64,000 nucleotides of DNA, taken from positions 62,001-126,000 of the forward strand of contig CBFFRP010000016.1 in NCBI GenBank assembly GCA_965644295.1. Reading direction: 5' to 3'. A model generated the notes under the pieces. The model did not search any database, had not been told where the DNA came from, and saw only the letters and a program-made list of their open reading frames with translations. This DNA is from Paraphysomonas bandaiensis (Eukaryota > Chrysophyceae). Within the stretch, counting starts at the first letter, position 1, and each line of letters starts with the position of its first letter. Both the position numbers and the translations under genes were made by a program. Below are positions 44,952 to 55,895 of this stretch, piece after piece.

Positions 44952-46349
44952 ATGCCGACTGCTCCTCTATCATCCGGTCATGCTCATGCCACTCCTGTAC
45001 ATGCAGGTGATAAATCTGATGGAAACACCATTGAGTGTCTCTCATATCCTCCATATGATCCAGCTGATATCATCTCTGTCTCTGGCTCCTCTTATGGGAT
45101 AGACTGCAGCCCCTCAGCTAACACTGGGGCTCATAGTAAATTCGGATCACTCACAGAATCTGGTGATGATGATTACATGCAATCCAGATCTGAGACACAC
45201 ACCGACACTTGTAGCGCTCAGGTAGTGTCACCACTCTCAAAACCACAAGATGTTCCAATGGACCAGATATCTGATATGTCCGCACGTGACATTGTGCCCA
45301 CGAAACTCATTCAGGTTTATGGCAAAGCCTTTCTCGTACCTATTCACGAAAAGGACGCCGAAACTATCCGTCAGCTGGCACGCATGGGATCGAATGCCTG
45401 TGACATACATATATCTGTGGAGCACATGGCTCCCGACGAACTGGAATCTTTTCTTAATCACATCGACCCACCCGAAAAGAAAGCGAAACAGGGCACACGT
45501 GAAAATCCTGAGCCTGCATTAACACCAAAGCATGTCTATAAGACTTCTTGTGATACCTACCGTGTGCAATTGAGCAAGGGCTCTCGTCTCTTCCCGAACA
45601 AAAAGTTTAGCCGAAATGCGAGGACTGAGATTGACGCTTTGTGGCTCTGTGAATGTGCGCTTGTTCTTATAGATCAACCGGAAACGTTTCGTGACTTGCT
45701 TCGCAATGGTAATTTTCAGTACCTCTTACAGAAAGAAATTATTTCTTCGGCCGATGACTTTGCTGCTCAACTACAGCGTAGTGTTAAAGAGCTTGGAAAT
45801 CGCAAGAAGCTGAAAGCACATGAGATTGACCAGATCACTTCCACGTTGAAGTGCATTCTGCCATCTTACCCAAACTCTCAGGATAGTCATGCGTCCACTG
45901 GATATGCTACTGGAGTTGAAAGAAATCTAGCGGAACGCACTCGGAGGTCGTTCTCTGCCATCATGTGTGAGCAATGGGGAGGCGTGGGTGGTGGTGATGT
46001 AGATCGCCGAAAGAGGCGCAAATTGCCTCGGGCGACTGTGGAAGATTATCGTCAGCAAGGTACTCAGCACTTATCACCACCGATGAATTATGCTTCGCAC
46101 TACCCTCCAGTTCAACAACATCAACATCACGTGGATTATTCTCATGAACATCAGGGAGATAACATGGTATTTTCTTTACCCTTAGCTGCAATGTACCATG
46201 CACCTCAGCAACAACATGACAATATGTACTTCCAGCATATTAATCAGTCACAACATCATCAACATCACCTACAGTATCAGATGCAGCAGCAACCTCGACC
46301 TGACCCATCGTCGCACAATCCTTATGTGTATCTGCATAAAAATCCCTAG
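44952..46349 (+). CDS. AP2-like domain protein, putative transcription factor
   Basis: Single exon, 465 aa. Residues 1-130 are low-complexity Ser/Asp-rich. Residues about 190-245 resemble a single AP2/ERF fold: strands in KHVYKTSCDTYRVQLSKG and RLFPNKKFSRNARTE, then a helix EIDALWLCECALVLID, the arrangement and spacing expected of AP2 domains in plants and protists. It is followed by a helical segment to about 305 (EIISSADDFAAQLQRSVKEL). A basic patch (DRRKRRKLPRATV, about 353) may be a nuclear signal. The last ~100 residues are His/Gln-rich (QQHQHHVDYSHEHQ and QSQHHQHHLQYQMQQQ), as in activation domains. Role inferred as sequence-specific DNA binding. The AP2 match is by pattern only and could be wrong. 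Confidence 0.6.
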   Translation: MPTAPLSSGHAHATPVHAGDKSDGNTIECLSYPPYDPADIISVSGSSYGIDCSPSANTGAHSKFGSLTESGDDDYMQSRSETHTDTCSAQVVSPLSKPQDVPMDQISDMSARDIVPTKLIQVYGKAFLVPIHEKDAETIRQLARMGSNACDIHISVEHMAPDELESFLNHIDPPEKKAKQGTRENPEPALTPKHVYKTSCDTYRVQLSKGSRLFPNKKFSRNARTEIDALWLCECALVLIDQPETFRDLLRNGNFQYLLQKEIISSADDFAAQLQRSVKELGNRKKLKAHEIDQITSTLKCILPSYPNSQDSHASTGYATGVERNLAERTRRSFSAIMCEQWGGVGGGDVDRRKRRKLPRATVEDYRQQGTQHLSPPMNYASHYPPVQQHQHHVDYSHEHQGDNMVFSLPLAAMYHAPQQQHDNMYFQHINQSQHHQHHLQYQMQQQPRPDPSSHNPYVYLHKNP

Positions 46350-46712
46350 TCGACTAGTGAAGTGATGAAAAAAGTGATTCCTTCCCTCGTATCGTGGTCT
46401 GGCCTTGAAATTAAGAACAGACACCGAATACATACTTTAACCCAAAGAAAGAAGTAGCTAGCGCCATTTTGATTTATTACGTATTTTGGCTACGCATTAT
46501 GTACACTTCACATGTGTACATCATCCAAGAATGAAACATTTATTGGTTGTGTAGTAGCCATTTCGACTATATATGACGACGACTGTAGTTCAATAGCAGA
46601 AATTAAACTGTGATAACCTCTGCGTAATAGATCTGATGTAATAATTCATTTTGAAAACTCTATTCTTTTCTTTATTAAGCCCAAGTAAAATACCTAGAAA
46701 TTTATTACTGGT

Positions 46713-46865
46713 TGGGAAATATTATTCAAGCTATTTTTGTGGAATAACCTAGTCAAAGTAATAAATGACTCAACCCAGTCAATTTTGGTATTTAACTTAC
46801 TAGTCGTTGATTACACACTGTGACTGGCTAAGATACCATCTCACACCACACAATATATTACTGAT
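46713..46865 (-). repeat. Dispersed repeat fragment, reverse orientation
   Basis: Reverse complement of about 1107-1300: GGGAAATATTATTCAA, CTAGTCAAAGTAATAAATGA, AAGATACC-TCTCACACCACA. It is better conserved in this part than the 43635 copy, which lacks the middle. Confidence 0.75.
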
Positions 46866-46959
46866 CAATACATTAGTTTTCTGTTAGGCACATAATTATC
46901 TCCGTAAGTTGGATGTCTTCTATTATAAACTGTATGATGTTATGATAGTAGTAAGAATG

Positions 46960-47120
46960 GTCACACTTAGTGCTTGCAGAGACACACAAACAGTTCTCGT
47001 AGCGCTAAATTGTAGGATATCAGAGTTCGCGCTAGTTAGTAAATGTTAGATGCTTATCTAACTTGACAAGTTTGTTCATCCAGCTACTAATCTGGTTTTT
47101 ACTCTTGAATGCCTATTTTG
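46960..47120 (+). repeat. Dispersed repeat tail fragment
   Basis: Carries TCGTAGCGCTAAATTGTAGG, ATATCAGAGTT and ACTCTTGAATGCCTATT, the tail block also seen at 29000, 40310 and 51520. Confidence 0.65.
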
Positions 47121-47928
47121 CTAGATAAATGATAAACATACGTTAACTACCTGATGTTATTGGTTATATAGGTTCCACATTATAATTCTACTAACCTTAT
47201 TACCTGTCTTCTTTACTGAATTACCTGGACGTGATACACACTACATGCTTAAATTATAAATTATGATTAATATCATTTATTCATTCGTTGTCATTCGCCA
47301 AATTCATATTATTTCAACTACCAGTCGTATTCATACGACCATAGATAGACAAGTACTTATACAGTCAATATATTCCAGTTTCACTACTACCCTATCATCT
47401 CAACAGTTCATTTAGTACTGTAAATCACTACTGTATAGAGTATTCTTCAAGTAACGATCATAATTCAAATACCTTAAAACTACAGCTTATAATTGCTCTC
47501 ACAGCAAAAACTCGGCAAGAATTCCTTGAAATGTAAAATATCGTGATATACTTGATGATATAACTTATCATGTCGCCGAAATTTCTACATTCCGAGAGCG
47601 TACCCTAGTGAACTGCTACGTAGTGTTGACAAAGCTAAGAGTAACGTATAGATTATTAATATAAATCTCAGCGTATTCTTTTTGTGTCGGCACCAAGAAA
47701 GCTATATTATATAGAATTACATATATACAAGAGTCATGCATAGTTATGAGAAATTCCACGTAATCTTAGCAAAGCTGAACACGGGTGGGGCAGCAACAGA
47801 ATCTGCGTGTGACCTATGCGGTCAGCTACGTTGGTACACGGATAGAATATATTGAACTACAACCAACTCCTACGTGCGTACTTGAAGTTTGGTAAAGCCT
47901 AACGCTAGTAGTTATCCTGTATTCTATG

Positions 47929-48440
47929 TAGCAATGAAATTCAGAATATACATGACTACACTATAGGAGTAGCTATTACAAGTATACAAAGAAACTGAAA
48001 ATATAGTAGCTGTTAAAGATCCTTTTTGTAGAATTGAATGTTGATGTTGGTGAATGACGTGGTTCCTAACTCACGGTGCTACAATATCATAATATCAATC
48101 AGTCAATATTGCACTCTTAAAAGCTTAAGTTAATAGAATCAGTGCTATATCGGTGTTATACGTGGTGCACGTGTGCACCAGTTGGCCTACAATATGGTCG
48201 CGTCCTCGGAATGGGGCACTATGTAGCAATGAAATACAGAATATACGGGACTACACTATATAGCACTATAGCAGTAGATATTAAAAGTATACAAAGAAAC
48301 TGAAAATATAGTAGCTGTTAAAGATACGATTTTTTTGAACAGAATGTTGGTGTTGGTGATTGACGTGGTTCATCAATGACAGTGCTACAACATCATAATT
48401 TTACTATATCTCTCTTAACGTAATTCAGTCAATACTGTGC
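47929..48440 (+). repeat. Local direct duplication, two copies about 290 bp apart
   Basis: Copy 1 (47929-48115) and copy 2 (48221-48440) share TATGTAGCAATGAAAT, TATACAAAGAAACTGAAAAT, ATAGTAGCTGTTAAAGAT and GACGTGGTTC, with small indels. Non-coding. Confidence 0.85.
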
Positions 48441-48877
48441 TACTACAAGTATAATTTAATACAAATAAGTTTTTAATAGATCCAGACATCAAACGACGCA
48501 TGCAAGCACGCGCTATACCTCGTTATCGCACAGTGTGTGCAAATGATAATATACAGCAAATTGTTGCAAGTATAGTGCAGGGGTATCTAGCGAACTCTCC
48601 TGACAATATGTTTTACAACTATTCTTTGATATATTTAACGATTTACAACTATTCTCCTGTAGTTTCGGTAACACGCTAAAATCGCGAACGCCGGCAAATA
48701 TTTGAAAAGTACAAAATATCATATAAATGCGGCCATGTAACATATATTTTGGAATTGTGTTCCATGCTAATTAGCTAACACCACCTATACAACTTATAGT
48801 AATACTACAACATTCAGAGCAGAGTAATATGATAATATTATACAACCACCACATTCTAAGTCAAAGAGTGAAACAAA

Positions 48878-49441
48878 TTAACGCTTAGTTGTACGGCTTC
48901 TAGAGGATGCAAAGCTTTCAGGATTAGCTTTTAACCTTTCTTTTCTTTTCTGCTCCGCCACAAATGCGTCTATCCTCTCTTGTGCCTCTCGACTTCGCCT
49001 CATTTCGTCCGTTTCCTCCTGTAGAACTTTAGTTTCAGACTCAGCATAGGCTTGCATGCGTGTTTTTCTCTTTTGGGCAATAGTGCGCCTCTTATGTCTC
49101 TCCAATGCAGAAGGGCATGCCATAAAGCATACCCAGTATAATATTGGAATCTGAAATAATCCTCCTAGAATGGCGAGCCCTAAAATCTTGGGTTGACTCT
49201 GGAAAGCATCTGTCTCGGCCAAGCCAAAGAAAATAAGAAATATGCCCAACAGACAGAGAACCCATGCTACCAGCGTGAAAGCAACCCGAAATCGAACAAA
49301 CGTCTCATCTTCTTCCAGGTCCGTCATATGGGAGTCAATACGATTATAAACCACACCAACTTCAAGATCATTGACATAGTCATCATATAGAATAATATTC
49401 TCATCTTCTTTGAGCTCATCGGGTATAGGAGCAACCTGCAT
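48878..49441 (-). CDS. Two-pass membrane protein with coiled-coil tail
   Basis: Single exon, 187 aa, ATG at 49441. The acidic N-terminal part (about 1-50: DELKEDENIILYDDYVNDLE) leads to two membrane spans (about 54-73, VAFTLVAWVLCLLGIFLIFF, and about 87-108, LGLAILGGLFQIPILYWVCF). The C-terminal 75 residues are strongly charged, Arg/Lys/Glu-rich and helical (ERHKRRTIAQKRKTRMQAYA onward), ending in SRSRTTKR. Topology probably places both ends in the cytosol. Its size and two-span hairpin recall small ER/Golgi membrane proteins such as TMEM230/134-type families, but I cannot assign it. Divergent from the dynein light chain gene. Confidence 0.65.
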   Translation of the reverse strand: MQVAPIPDELKEDENIILYDDYVNDLEVGVVYNRIDSHMTDLEEDETFVRFRVAFTLVAWVLCLLGIFLIFFGLAETDAFQSQPKILGLAILGGLFQIPILYWVCFMACPSALERHKRRTIAQKRKTRMQAYAESETKVLQEETDEMRRSREAQERIDAFVAEQKRKERLKANPESFASSRSRTTKR

Positions 49442-50179
49442 CCCTCCTCGTAGAGTCTACTTATAGGATTGTATCACCCGCTGGATCTCCTATCTGATGA
49501 TAGGGATATACGCTACACACATATGCCACAGTCAGTATACAACATCACTGGAGAGTACAACAAACATAAGTGATATTTCGATTAAGAGTGTTGGCCGCAA
49601 TGGTGCTCCTGGCCGTATCTGATGTTGTTAATGGATATATATGTGCAGTGGTCCTGTACATACAGGTACATGTGTGCTGTACACGACTGTTACATAGACT
49701 AGTAGGATGGCATACATACAGACAGCAGAGAGTGTACATCTCTTCTGGAACAATCGTACTATTCGACATGGACATACAGTACCATAAGTACAAGTACAGC
49801 AGTACATATAGTTCACCTGTATACGCAGTGTATTCTAGTCACACTTTACGGGCTACATAACATAACAGATACACGTACGGGCTACACACTTGTACCAGGA
49901 CAAGTGAAACCGTTACCTTGTCATCTGGGTGCTACGTACAGATCCATATATAAGCCCACCACAGCAGTTCACATACATACACAGCACATATACATACATA
50001 CATATACAGCGCATACATATATGCACACACCTCATGCATCATCTACATCTCCAGACCATAACACCTGGATACATACATACATATATCTACGACCAACGCA
50101 CTACTCTGTGATAGATAGGGCATATATTCTCTTAATTATATTTGCATATTTGGTTCACTATCATTAAATAGTTGCTAAG
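49442..50179. promoter_or_regulatory. Divergent upstream region with CATA tracts
   Basis: 738 bp between two divergent genes. Contains AGTACAGCAGTACATATAG (about 49793-49811), GTATACGCAG and a run of CATACATACACAGCACATA- and CATACATATA-type repeats (49970-50085). Short ORFs here follow the repeats and are not called. Confidence 0.5.
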
Positions 50180-50590
50180 ATGGGTGAGGAAATGAAAGAA
50201 TGGTCGCACATGTGGGGCGCTAAGGTCAGTCCCAAGTCAGTTACCAGATGCGTGGAGCTGACAATATGTACCTCTAGGTCAAGCTTCGTAACGATATGTC
50301 TGATGATATGCTCAGAGACGCAATAGAAACTTCCAGGAGAATTCTGGGTGGTATCGGGAACTTTGATACGGAAGGTTTGCTGCACTCTATTTGAAAATCT
50401 GGTCTTAATGTTGGTTTATTTAGGGCTTCAATGCGCTGAGGATATAAAAAATGAATTCGATTCTCGTTGGTCTCCACACTGGCATGTTATTATTGGTAGA
50501 AATTTTGGATCCTTTATAACGCATGAAGTGAAGTGTTTTGTCTTCTTCTACTTGGAAGATAAGGCTGTGATGCTCTTCAAAGCCGGGTGA
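50180..50590 (+). CDS. Dynein light chain, LC8 type
   Basis: Three exons: 50180-50224, 50278-50374, 50424-50590; 102 aa, close to the 89-aa LC8 with a 13-residue N-terminal extension (MGEEMKEWSHMWGAK). The body follows LC8: VKLRNDMSDDMLRDAIETSR, an ED-IKNEFDSRWSPHWH segment, then the conserved VIIGRNFGSFITHEVK and FFYLEDKAVMLFKAG, which form the dimer strand and cargo groove. LC8 proteins dimerise and bind dynein intermediate chains and other partners. The extension and departures from the very conserved LC8 sequence suggest an axonemal paralogue, which would imply a flagellated life stage; that part is inference. Confidence 0.93.
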
Positions 50591-50836
50591 TGTATTTCGC
50601 TGACACGACCGGGATTACATGATGCTGAAAGTAGTGGGATGATTTTGATGTGTTGGAACTTGCATATAGTAGACCGAAGCACAACGAGTTTCATTGTTGT
50701 TCGTGTTGTAATCTTTAGTTTCATAAAATATTCTCAATAGTAAATAACATAAAAAATACGCGACATTGGCTGGATGAATATGCTCATGTCGTTTAGAGAA
50801 TTTTGAGGCATTTCGTTATGATCGCACATCATTGTA
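50591..50836. other. 3' flank of dynein light chain
   Basis: AT-rich, no gene, up to the left inverted repeat of the mobile element. Confidence 0.5.
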
Positions 50837-50837
50837 C

Positions 50838-52173
50838 CGGGGCTGCGTATCAATTAATTGTTAGTTATTGAAATTGCAATATTTGAAATGGGGACAGCAA
50901 ATCATAATTAGCCATTATAATATTATAATTGACTCCAGCTTCCTCAATTAGTGATAAAAAACACCACTAATTTGGCACTAGTGAGTTGATATTAAACAGC
51001 ATTTTGTGTTGAGAAAATCAATTTCTTTACGATAAAAACCGAAGATTTATGTCATTACCACATACCAATAATAGTTATCCGGCCTTGACGCATGATGTAT
51101 ATATTGTGTATTAGAAAGCAATAACATCTATTATATTTATCTCACATAAGATGTCGATGTTTCATAGTTCAGCGACATAAGCGATAAACTGGTAGCAGAA
51201 ATCACTGCTTGATTGTTCTTCGAGAAAGTAAATGACAACAACGAAGATGTTGCATTAGAGACTTGAAAATTTTGTGAGTGACATGTAGGCCTGTCGGAAA
51301 TAGGATAGGTGTTCTGAGGCTTAAAAGGGTTACGGGTAGAGTAGCTTCTTGCTATCAAACATGATGGCTGAAATACGAAAGCTTTGGTTGCTCAGCGCTG
51401 TGGAGGGTAAATACGTAGTTTAGTTATTTATCCTGGAGTAAGCAGATGTCAGGTATATCAACATTTTATGCTTGCTTTGAGTGAGAGAGCAAAAGTGCTT
51501 GCGGTGACGCACAAGTGGCTTTCGTAGCGCTAAATAGTAGGATATCAGTGTTAAGCTAGTTAGTTAAATTGTTAGTTCTGACTCATAAATTCCAATTACT
51601 AATAATAAAGCACTCACAACTAGTTTAGTGTTAATTAATTGCAATTTGACTAGATGGAGCAGAAAGTAATAATTGACTATAAATTGTTACAGAGCTTTGC
51701 ATTATACACTCTTGACTGTCTTCTTACGGGGAGTCGGACAAAGGTACACTACATTCCACATCGTGGTGTTACTGCGAGCACGAGCCTTGACAATATTATT
51801 GCTATCACAGAAACCTAGCTTTGATATACCCATCCTCACACTTCCAATTCTTAAGTACGTAGTTCTAGCAACGGAGATTAACTTATGTGCTTTGAGTAGT
51901 GAATTCCTTGTTCTTTATTCAATATATCTTATGTAATTCCAACATGATCGGAAGAACAAAAAACAACATCAAGATGAAAACTATTCATTGGCCCCACATC
52001 ATTAACTGCTAATAATAGTGTCTGTAAATACAGTATTCTTTAAGGGAGAGGTCTCTTTAACTTACGCAGATTGTAGTCAATTATAATTTCAATTTCTACT
52101 CGCTGTCTCAATTTCAATTATTGCAATTTCAATAACTGACAATTAGTTGAAAATCAATTATTACGAAGCCCTG
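50838..52173. mobile_element. Non-autonomous inverted-repeat element, hAT-like ends
   Basis: Left end GGGGCTGCGTATCAATTAAT (50839) and right end, read in reverse complement, CAGGGCTTCGTAATAATTGA (from 52173) start inverted repeats of about 110 bp. Both contain GTTATTGAAATTGCAATA, ATTGAAAT, a GACAGC word and ATTATAATTGAC. The ends resemble those of the hAT element at 58371-59473. No transposase is visible inside, and a dispersed-repeat tail is nested at 51430-51620. No clear 8-bp target duplication: flanks TCATTGTA and TCAAGTGA agree only partly. Confidence 0.65.
51430..51620 (+). repeat. Dispersed repeat tail nested in inverted-repeat element
   Basis: Shares GCAGATGTCA-GTATATCAAC, GCTTGCGGTGACG, TTTCGTAGCGCTAAATAGTA and GGATATCAG with the copies at 28960-29040 and 40220-40350. 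Confidence 0.7.
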
Positions 52174-52583
52174 TCAAGTGATGGCAATAATTCAACAACT
52201 TAGAAATACAGTTTTTACCAATAAGCAAAACTCAGCATTTCTTACCTCTCCTTAAACTAAACAAGGATTATATCTCTGCAATCAAACAACTACTGTGATG
52301 AAGTACTTCGTACTTAGGATCCATGTTCAATTTCAACTGCTATATTTGAATTAATGTAATATTATCCTCGGGTTTTGACAAGAACATGAGAAAGTATAGA
52401 TTTTTAATACATTTATGACTAATTACCGAATGTATTCGACCACGGTTCGTTAGGATTACGACAAAATTAACTTCAATTGCCAAAGACTATATTATATAAT
52501 ATAATACCAGCTACAATATAATACCAGCTCCTATCAGTAGAAGATACACAATCCATGTACATAGCATACTGGATTTGGCACTC
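52174..52583. other. 3' flank of DNA ligase I
   Basis: About 400 bp of AT-rich sequence between the mobile element and the ligase stop codon. Contains a local duplication of ATATAATACCAGCT near 52495-52530. No gene. Confidence 0.5.
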
Positions 52584-55509
52584 CTATAGGAGATCATCAT
52601 CATCTTCCTCTTCACCTCCTACCACCTCCATATCTCCCTGGCTTTGGTACATATCCACTATCTGATCAGATGAAGTTGCCCCCTCTGGCTTCTTATCTGG
52701 CCTATCTCTAAGATACCGAGGAAATCTCAATCCGATCCCCCTCCCACTGCTGTCAACTTTTCCCATGCCACCTTTGTGAACACTGGATTTGGATAGATCA
52801 GCTGCCTGGAGCTCCCACACGACATTAGGCTCGAACCAATCATCTGGCGTCAATGGGTCTCCTACACTGTAGTTGGAAGGTTTACGGCCAGTGGATGAAA
52901 TGTGAGACTTCATTTGCTCGGTGAGGCGCTGTAGATCCTCATCTTTAAAACCAGTTCCCACTTTGCAAACACTCTGGAACTCGTCACTGTCTGGGTCATA
53001 GCACTGCGATGGATACATTTAACTATTATTATTATTTCAGCAAGCGCTAAGTATGAAATTATAACGTAGTGCGACAACACCATCCATACACCACACATAT
53101 ACACACCAGCCAGTTCATATGATTGACACTTGACACTTACCGCCATAAGATAAGCACCATATACATTCGTTCTTTTTCCCCGTCCATGGTATCCCCCAAT
53201 GACCACCAGGTCTACCGAATCACACACACCCATTCCGTCTATATAATCCTTTTTGAGTTTTAGCCAATTAAGCGATCTCTTGGAAGGCTCATAAGTAGCA
53301 TTCTGAGATAGGGTTTTGACCATCAAACCCTCACACATCGCCCCGCATGCCTCTTGCATAAAAACTTCAATGGGAGTCGTGTCTCCGTTCTCCATATGAT
53401 CACTACCACTCGCGAAGTGAAAGAAACCCTCTGAATGGGTAAAACTGGCATGTAGAAGCTCTCTGCGTCGAAGAAAGGACTCTTGTAACAAACTCTTTCC
53501 ATTTAGATATATCAGATCAAACGCTTGCAATATGACCTTGACTTTTTGGCTGTCCTCTTCTCCGTCCTCAACCTTTCTTTTACGCGTGGATAGCACCTGG
53601 AAGGGCAGCAGGCAACCCTTCTCTCTGTCATAAGCAACCACTTCTGCGTCAACCACACAGGACACAACTTCTTCTCGCTTCGCGTTCCTAATCCATCATA
53701 GGAAAGAGATTAAATCATATGCCAGTTGTACGATGGGATAACATATAAAAACGATGAAAACACCAATGAGCATTATACAGAACACAGTTGATACAAATCT
53801 GACAGACACCACTCATTTCGGCTTTATCGATTCGTAAAAAGCTCACAGCGTTACCAAGAGCAATATCTCACCTTATGACGTCCATCAGATCAGGATACTT
53901 CGGGGAATTATCTTCACTATTTCTAGAAAAAATCTTGACAGTTCCATCGGAGAGGAGGTGTACCTGTGCCCTCTCTCCATCATACTTGTACTCCATAGTA
54001 AACAACTGCCCTGAGAGTCTCTTGAGAACTTCTGCTACTTGCTTTGTAGGCTTCGCGAGCATTGGCGCAACAGGCACACCAGGAGTGAGTCGGCAGTGCT
54101 TGTGTAGATCATGAAGTGGATGGTGTAGCAACGCATCCACCAATACAGAAAGAGAGGGACATTCAGAAAAGGCACGCTTAACTGCGATAACGGCCATTTC
54201 GTTGCGGACATCGCGGGAGAGACGGCCAGATAGCTTGACAGCCTCAGGTGGGGGGCGGACGGCCACCTTTTCCAGCATTTCCACCATATCCTTCTCGACT
54301 GCACTATCGCTCTCATTATCATTTTCCTGGGACTCAGTGATATTCTCGAGCGATCTCTTTCTCTTTCCTTTTGCAACTATTACATCGTCTTCATCATCAC
54401 TGTCTACCAAACCATCATCATCTGCCTCGGATACCATAGATTTTACTCCAGTGGGGGAATCTTCCTCCACTCCAGTAAATAATGGGGAGGCAAAAGCATT
54501 GGCCAGGCCAATGAGAACAGTTTGTGCTGCTGTGCCTGAAAAGCAAAAAAAAATAAGTTGCTGCATAATGATTTCACCACATTTCTCAAGAAACATAAAA
54601 AGGAACAATATCATGACCATTCCTCACAGACGTAATACAACTTCTATATAACACGAGGTAGTACCTAGACGAAGCTTCCCTTGCAGTGCTCTGACGATGT
54701 ACTTCGCCTCATTTCCCTGGCAGGCAATCATCATTTTCTTTATGATTCCAACTTTACGATCCATTGATTTGCTACCAGTAGTTCGAGTAATAAGTCTAAG
54801 TTGTTCCAAAACGTTTCGGGCTGTGAGGGCTTTAGGCTTAGCACCAAATCCTAGGGTACTCTGACTTGATCGACTTTGACAAGCGACCGTGCCGAGATCT
54901 CCGTCATTTTTGTACGCTGCTTGCACAGCGGCCCTGTTCCTTCCGGTGGATTCTACCACGGCTTTTATCAGTAAAGCATCACCTATATATATATTACCGA
55001 TAATACTACCTTATCAGAGAGCACTTACCGATCCCCAGTTCCAAACCTTCGTAAGCGGGAAACACCTTATTCGAAGTCAAGTACACCACGCTGTCGAGAT
55101 CTTCCGGAGTAGTAACCGTAACTGCTTTATAAAGCTGACATAGAATTGACTCCTTCTCCAAGCGACTTGATGTATTTCCTATCTTATCAAAGGCTGCAGC
55201 AACCGCAGCATAAGGGACAGGCTCGCCCTTCTTCCATGTTATAATAGCCGCTAAACTAGAGGGAATATCAGACACACTGACAGCAGATGCGCTGATTGAA
55301 GGCGAATCATCAGACACAGCAGTGTCTTGTTTTGTCTGTACGGAAGATATCGTCCGAGCGGATGTGTCTGTGTCTGTGTCGGGTGATTTAACAGGCTTGG
55401 TCTCTACAGCCGCGTGTGTTGATTCATGAGGAGGGGCGTGACTCCCAGCTGTCTCTCTCTTCTTTGATAAGGAGGATTTACCATTGCCAAAAAAATTACG
55501 AATGTCCAT
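52584..55509 (-). CDS. LIG1: ATP-dependent DNA ligase I
   Basis: Five exons: 55509-55029, 54982-54665, 54535-53872, 53687-53141, 53003-52584; 809 aa. Seals nicks in Okazaki-fragment maturation and excision repair. The N terminus MDIRNFFGNGKSSL resembles a PCNA-binding box, though the leading Gln is absent. A Ser/Thr-rich tail follows, then the DNA-binding domain (YAAVAAAFDKIGNTSSRLEK; KVFPAYEGLELGIG; KLRLGTTAAQTVL spans an intron). The adenylation motif is EYKYDGERAQVH with nucleotide-accepting Lys450. Later motifs: SRNSEDNSPKYPDL, EGLMVKTLSQNATYEPSKRS, WLKLKKDY, VDLVVIGGYHGRGKR and the OB-fold CKVGTGFKDEDL, LRFPRYLRDRPDKK. An acidic insert (DDDGLVDSDDEDDVIVAKGK onward) in exon 3 is unusual within this region. 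First ATG at 55509; the codon at 55518 is GTG. Nuclear. Confidence 0.95.
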
Positions 55510-55895
55510 AATCTCCACCCAATAATTATCGTGATGGAGGTGATGTATGCTTTAGTGAGCTCGGCCTATCTCCCATATATATGTATATACATGTACATGT
55601 CCATGCATAAGATCGCTCTATGTAGTGTATATGTACAGCAGTATGTGCGGTGTATGTGCGGTGTATGTATGTGTACATAGGATTGACTGGGAGTTAAATT
55701 CAAATATTCGAACTGTACGTGGTGTGTGCACTTCATACTGCTGTATATGTGCTGTATTCATGGCTGGATATGGTATACAGTGTAGTGCTGCTGCTGTATG
55801 TGGTGGGCACATTAACACGCATATCTAGAGGGGGATCATCTATCTTACACAGGCGCTCAACACCCGTCGCCTCTATTATTCTCCTTGATACTGCA
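55510..55895. promoter_or_regulatory. Divergent upstream region
   Basis: 386 bp between DNA ligase I (minus) and the MSS51-C-like gene (plus). Carries ATATGTACAGCAGTATGTGC (55629-55648), two GGTGTATGT words and GGTATACAG (about 55772), the same word types as other divergent promoters here. Confidence 0.5.

Larger units (their letters stand above)
46350..48877. other. Intergenic, 2.5 kb, repeat-rich
   Basis: Contains a reversed dispersed-repeat piece (46713-46865), a forward tail piece (46960-47120) and a local direct duplication (47929-48440). No supported gene; the short minus ORF at 48513-48743 lacks any domain. Confidence 0.55.

Noticed and set aside
44309-45102. ORFs of 79-175 codons upstream of and overlapping the AP2-like gene
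   Set aside because: They follow GTATAC-rich promoter DNA, translate to Tyr/Val/Cys-rich random sequence and have no domain.
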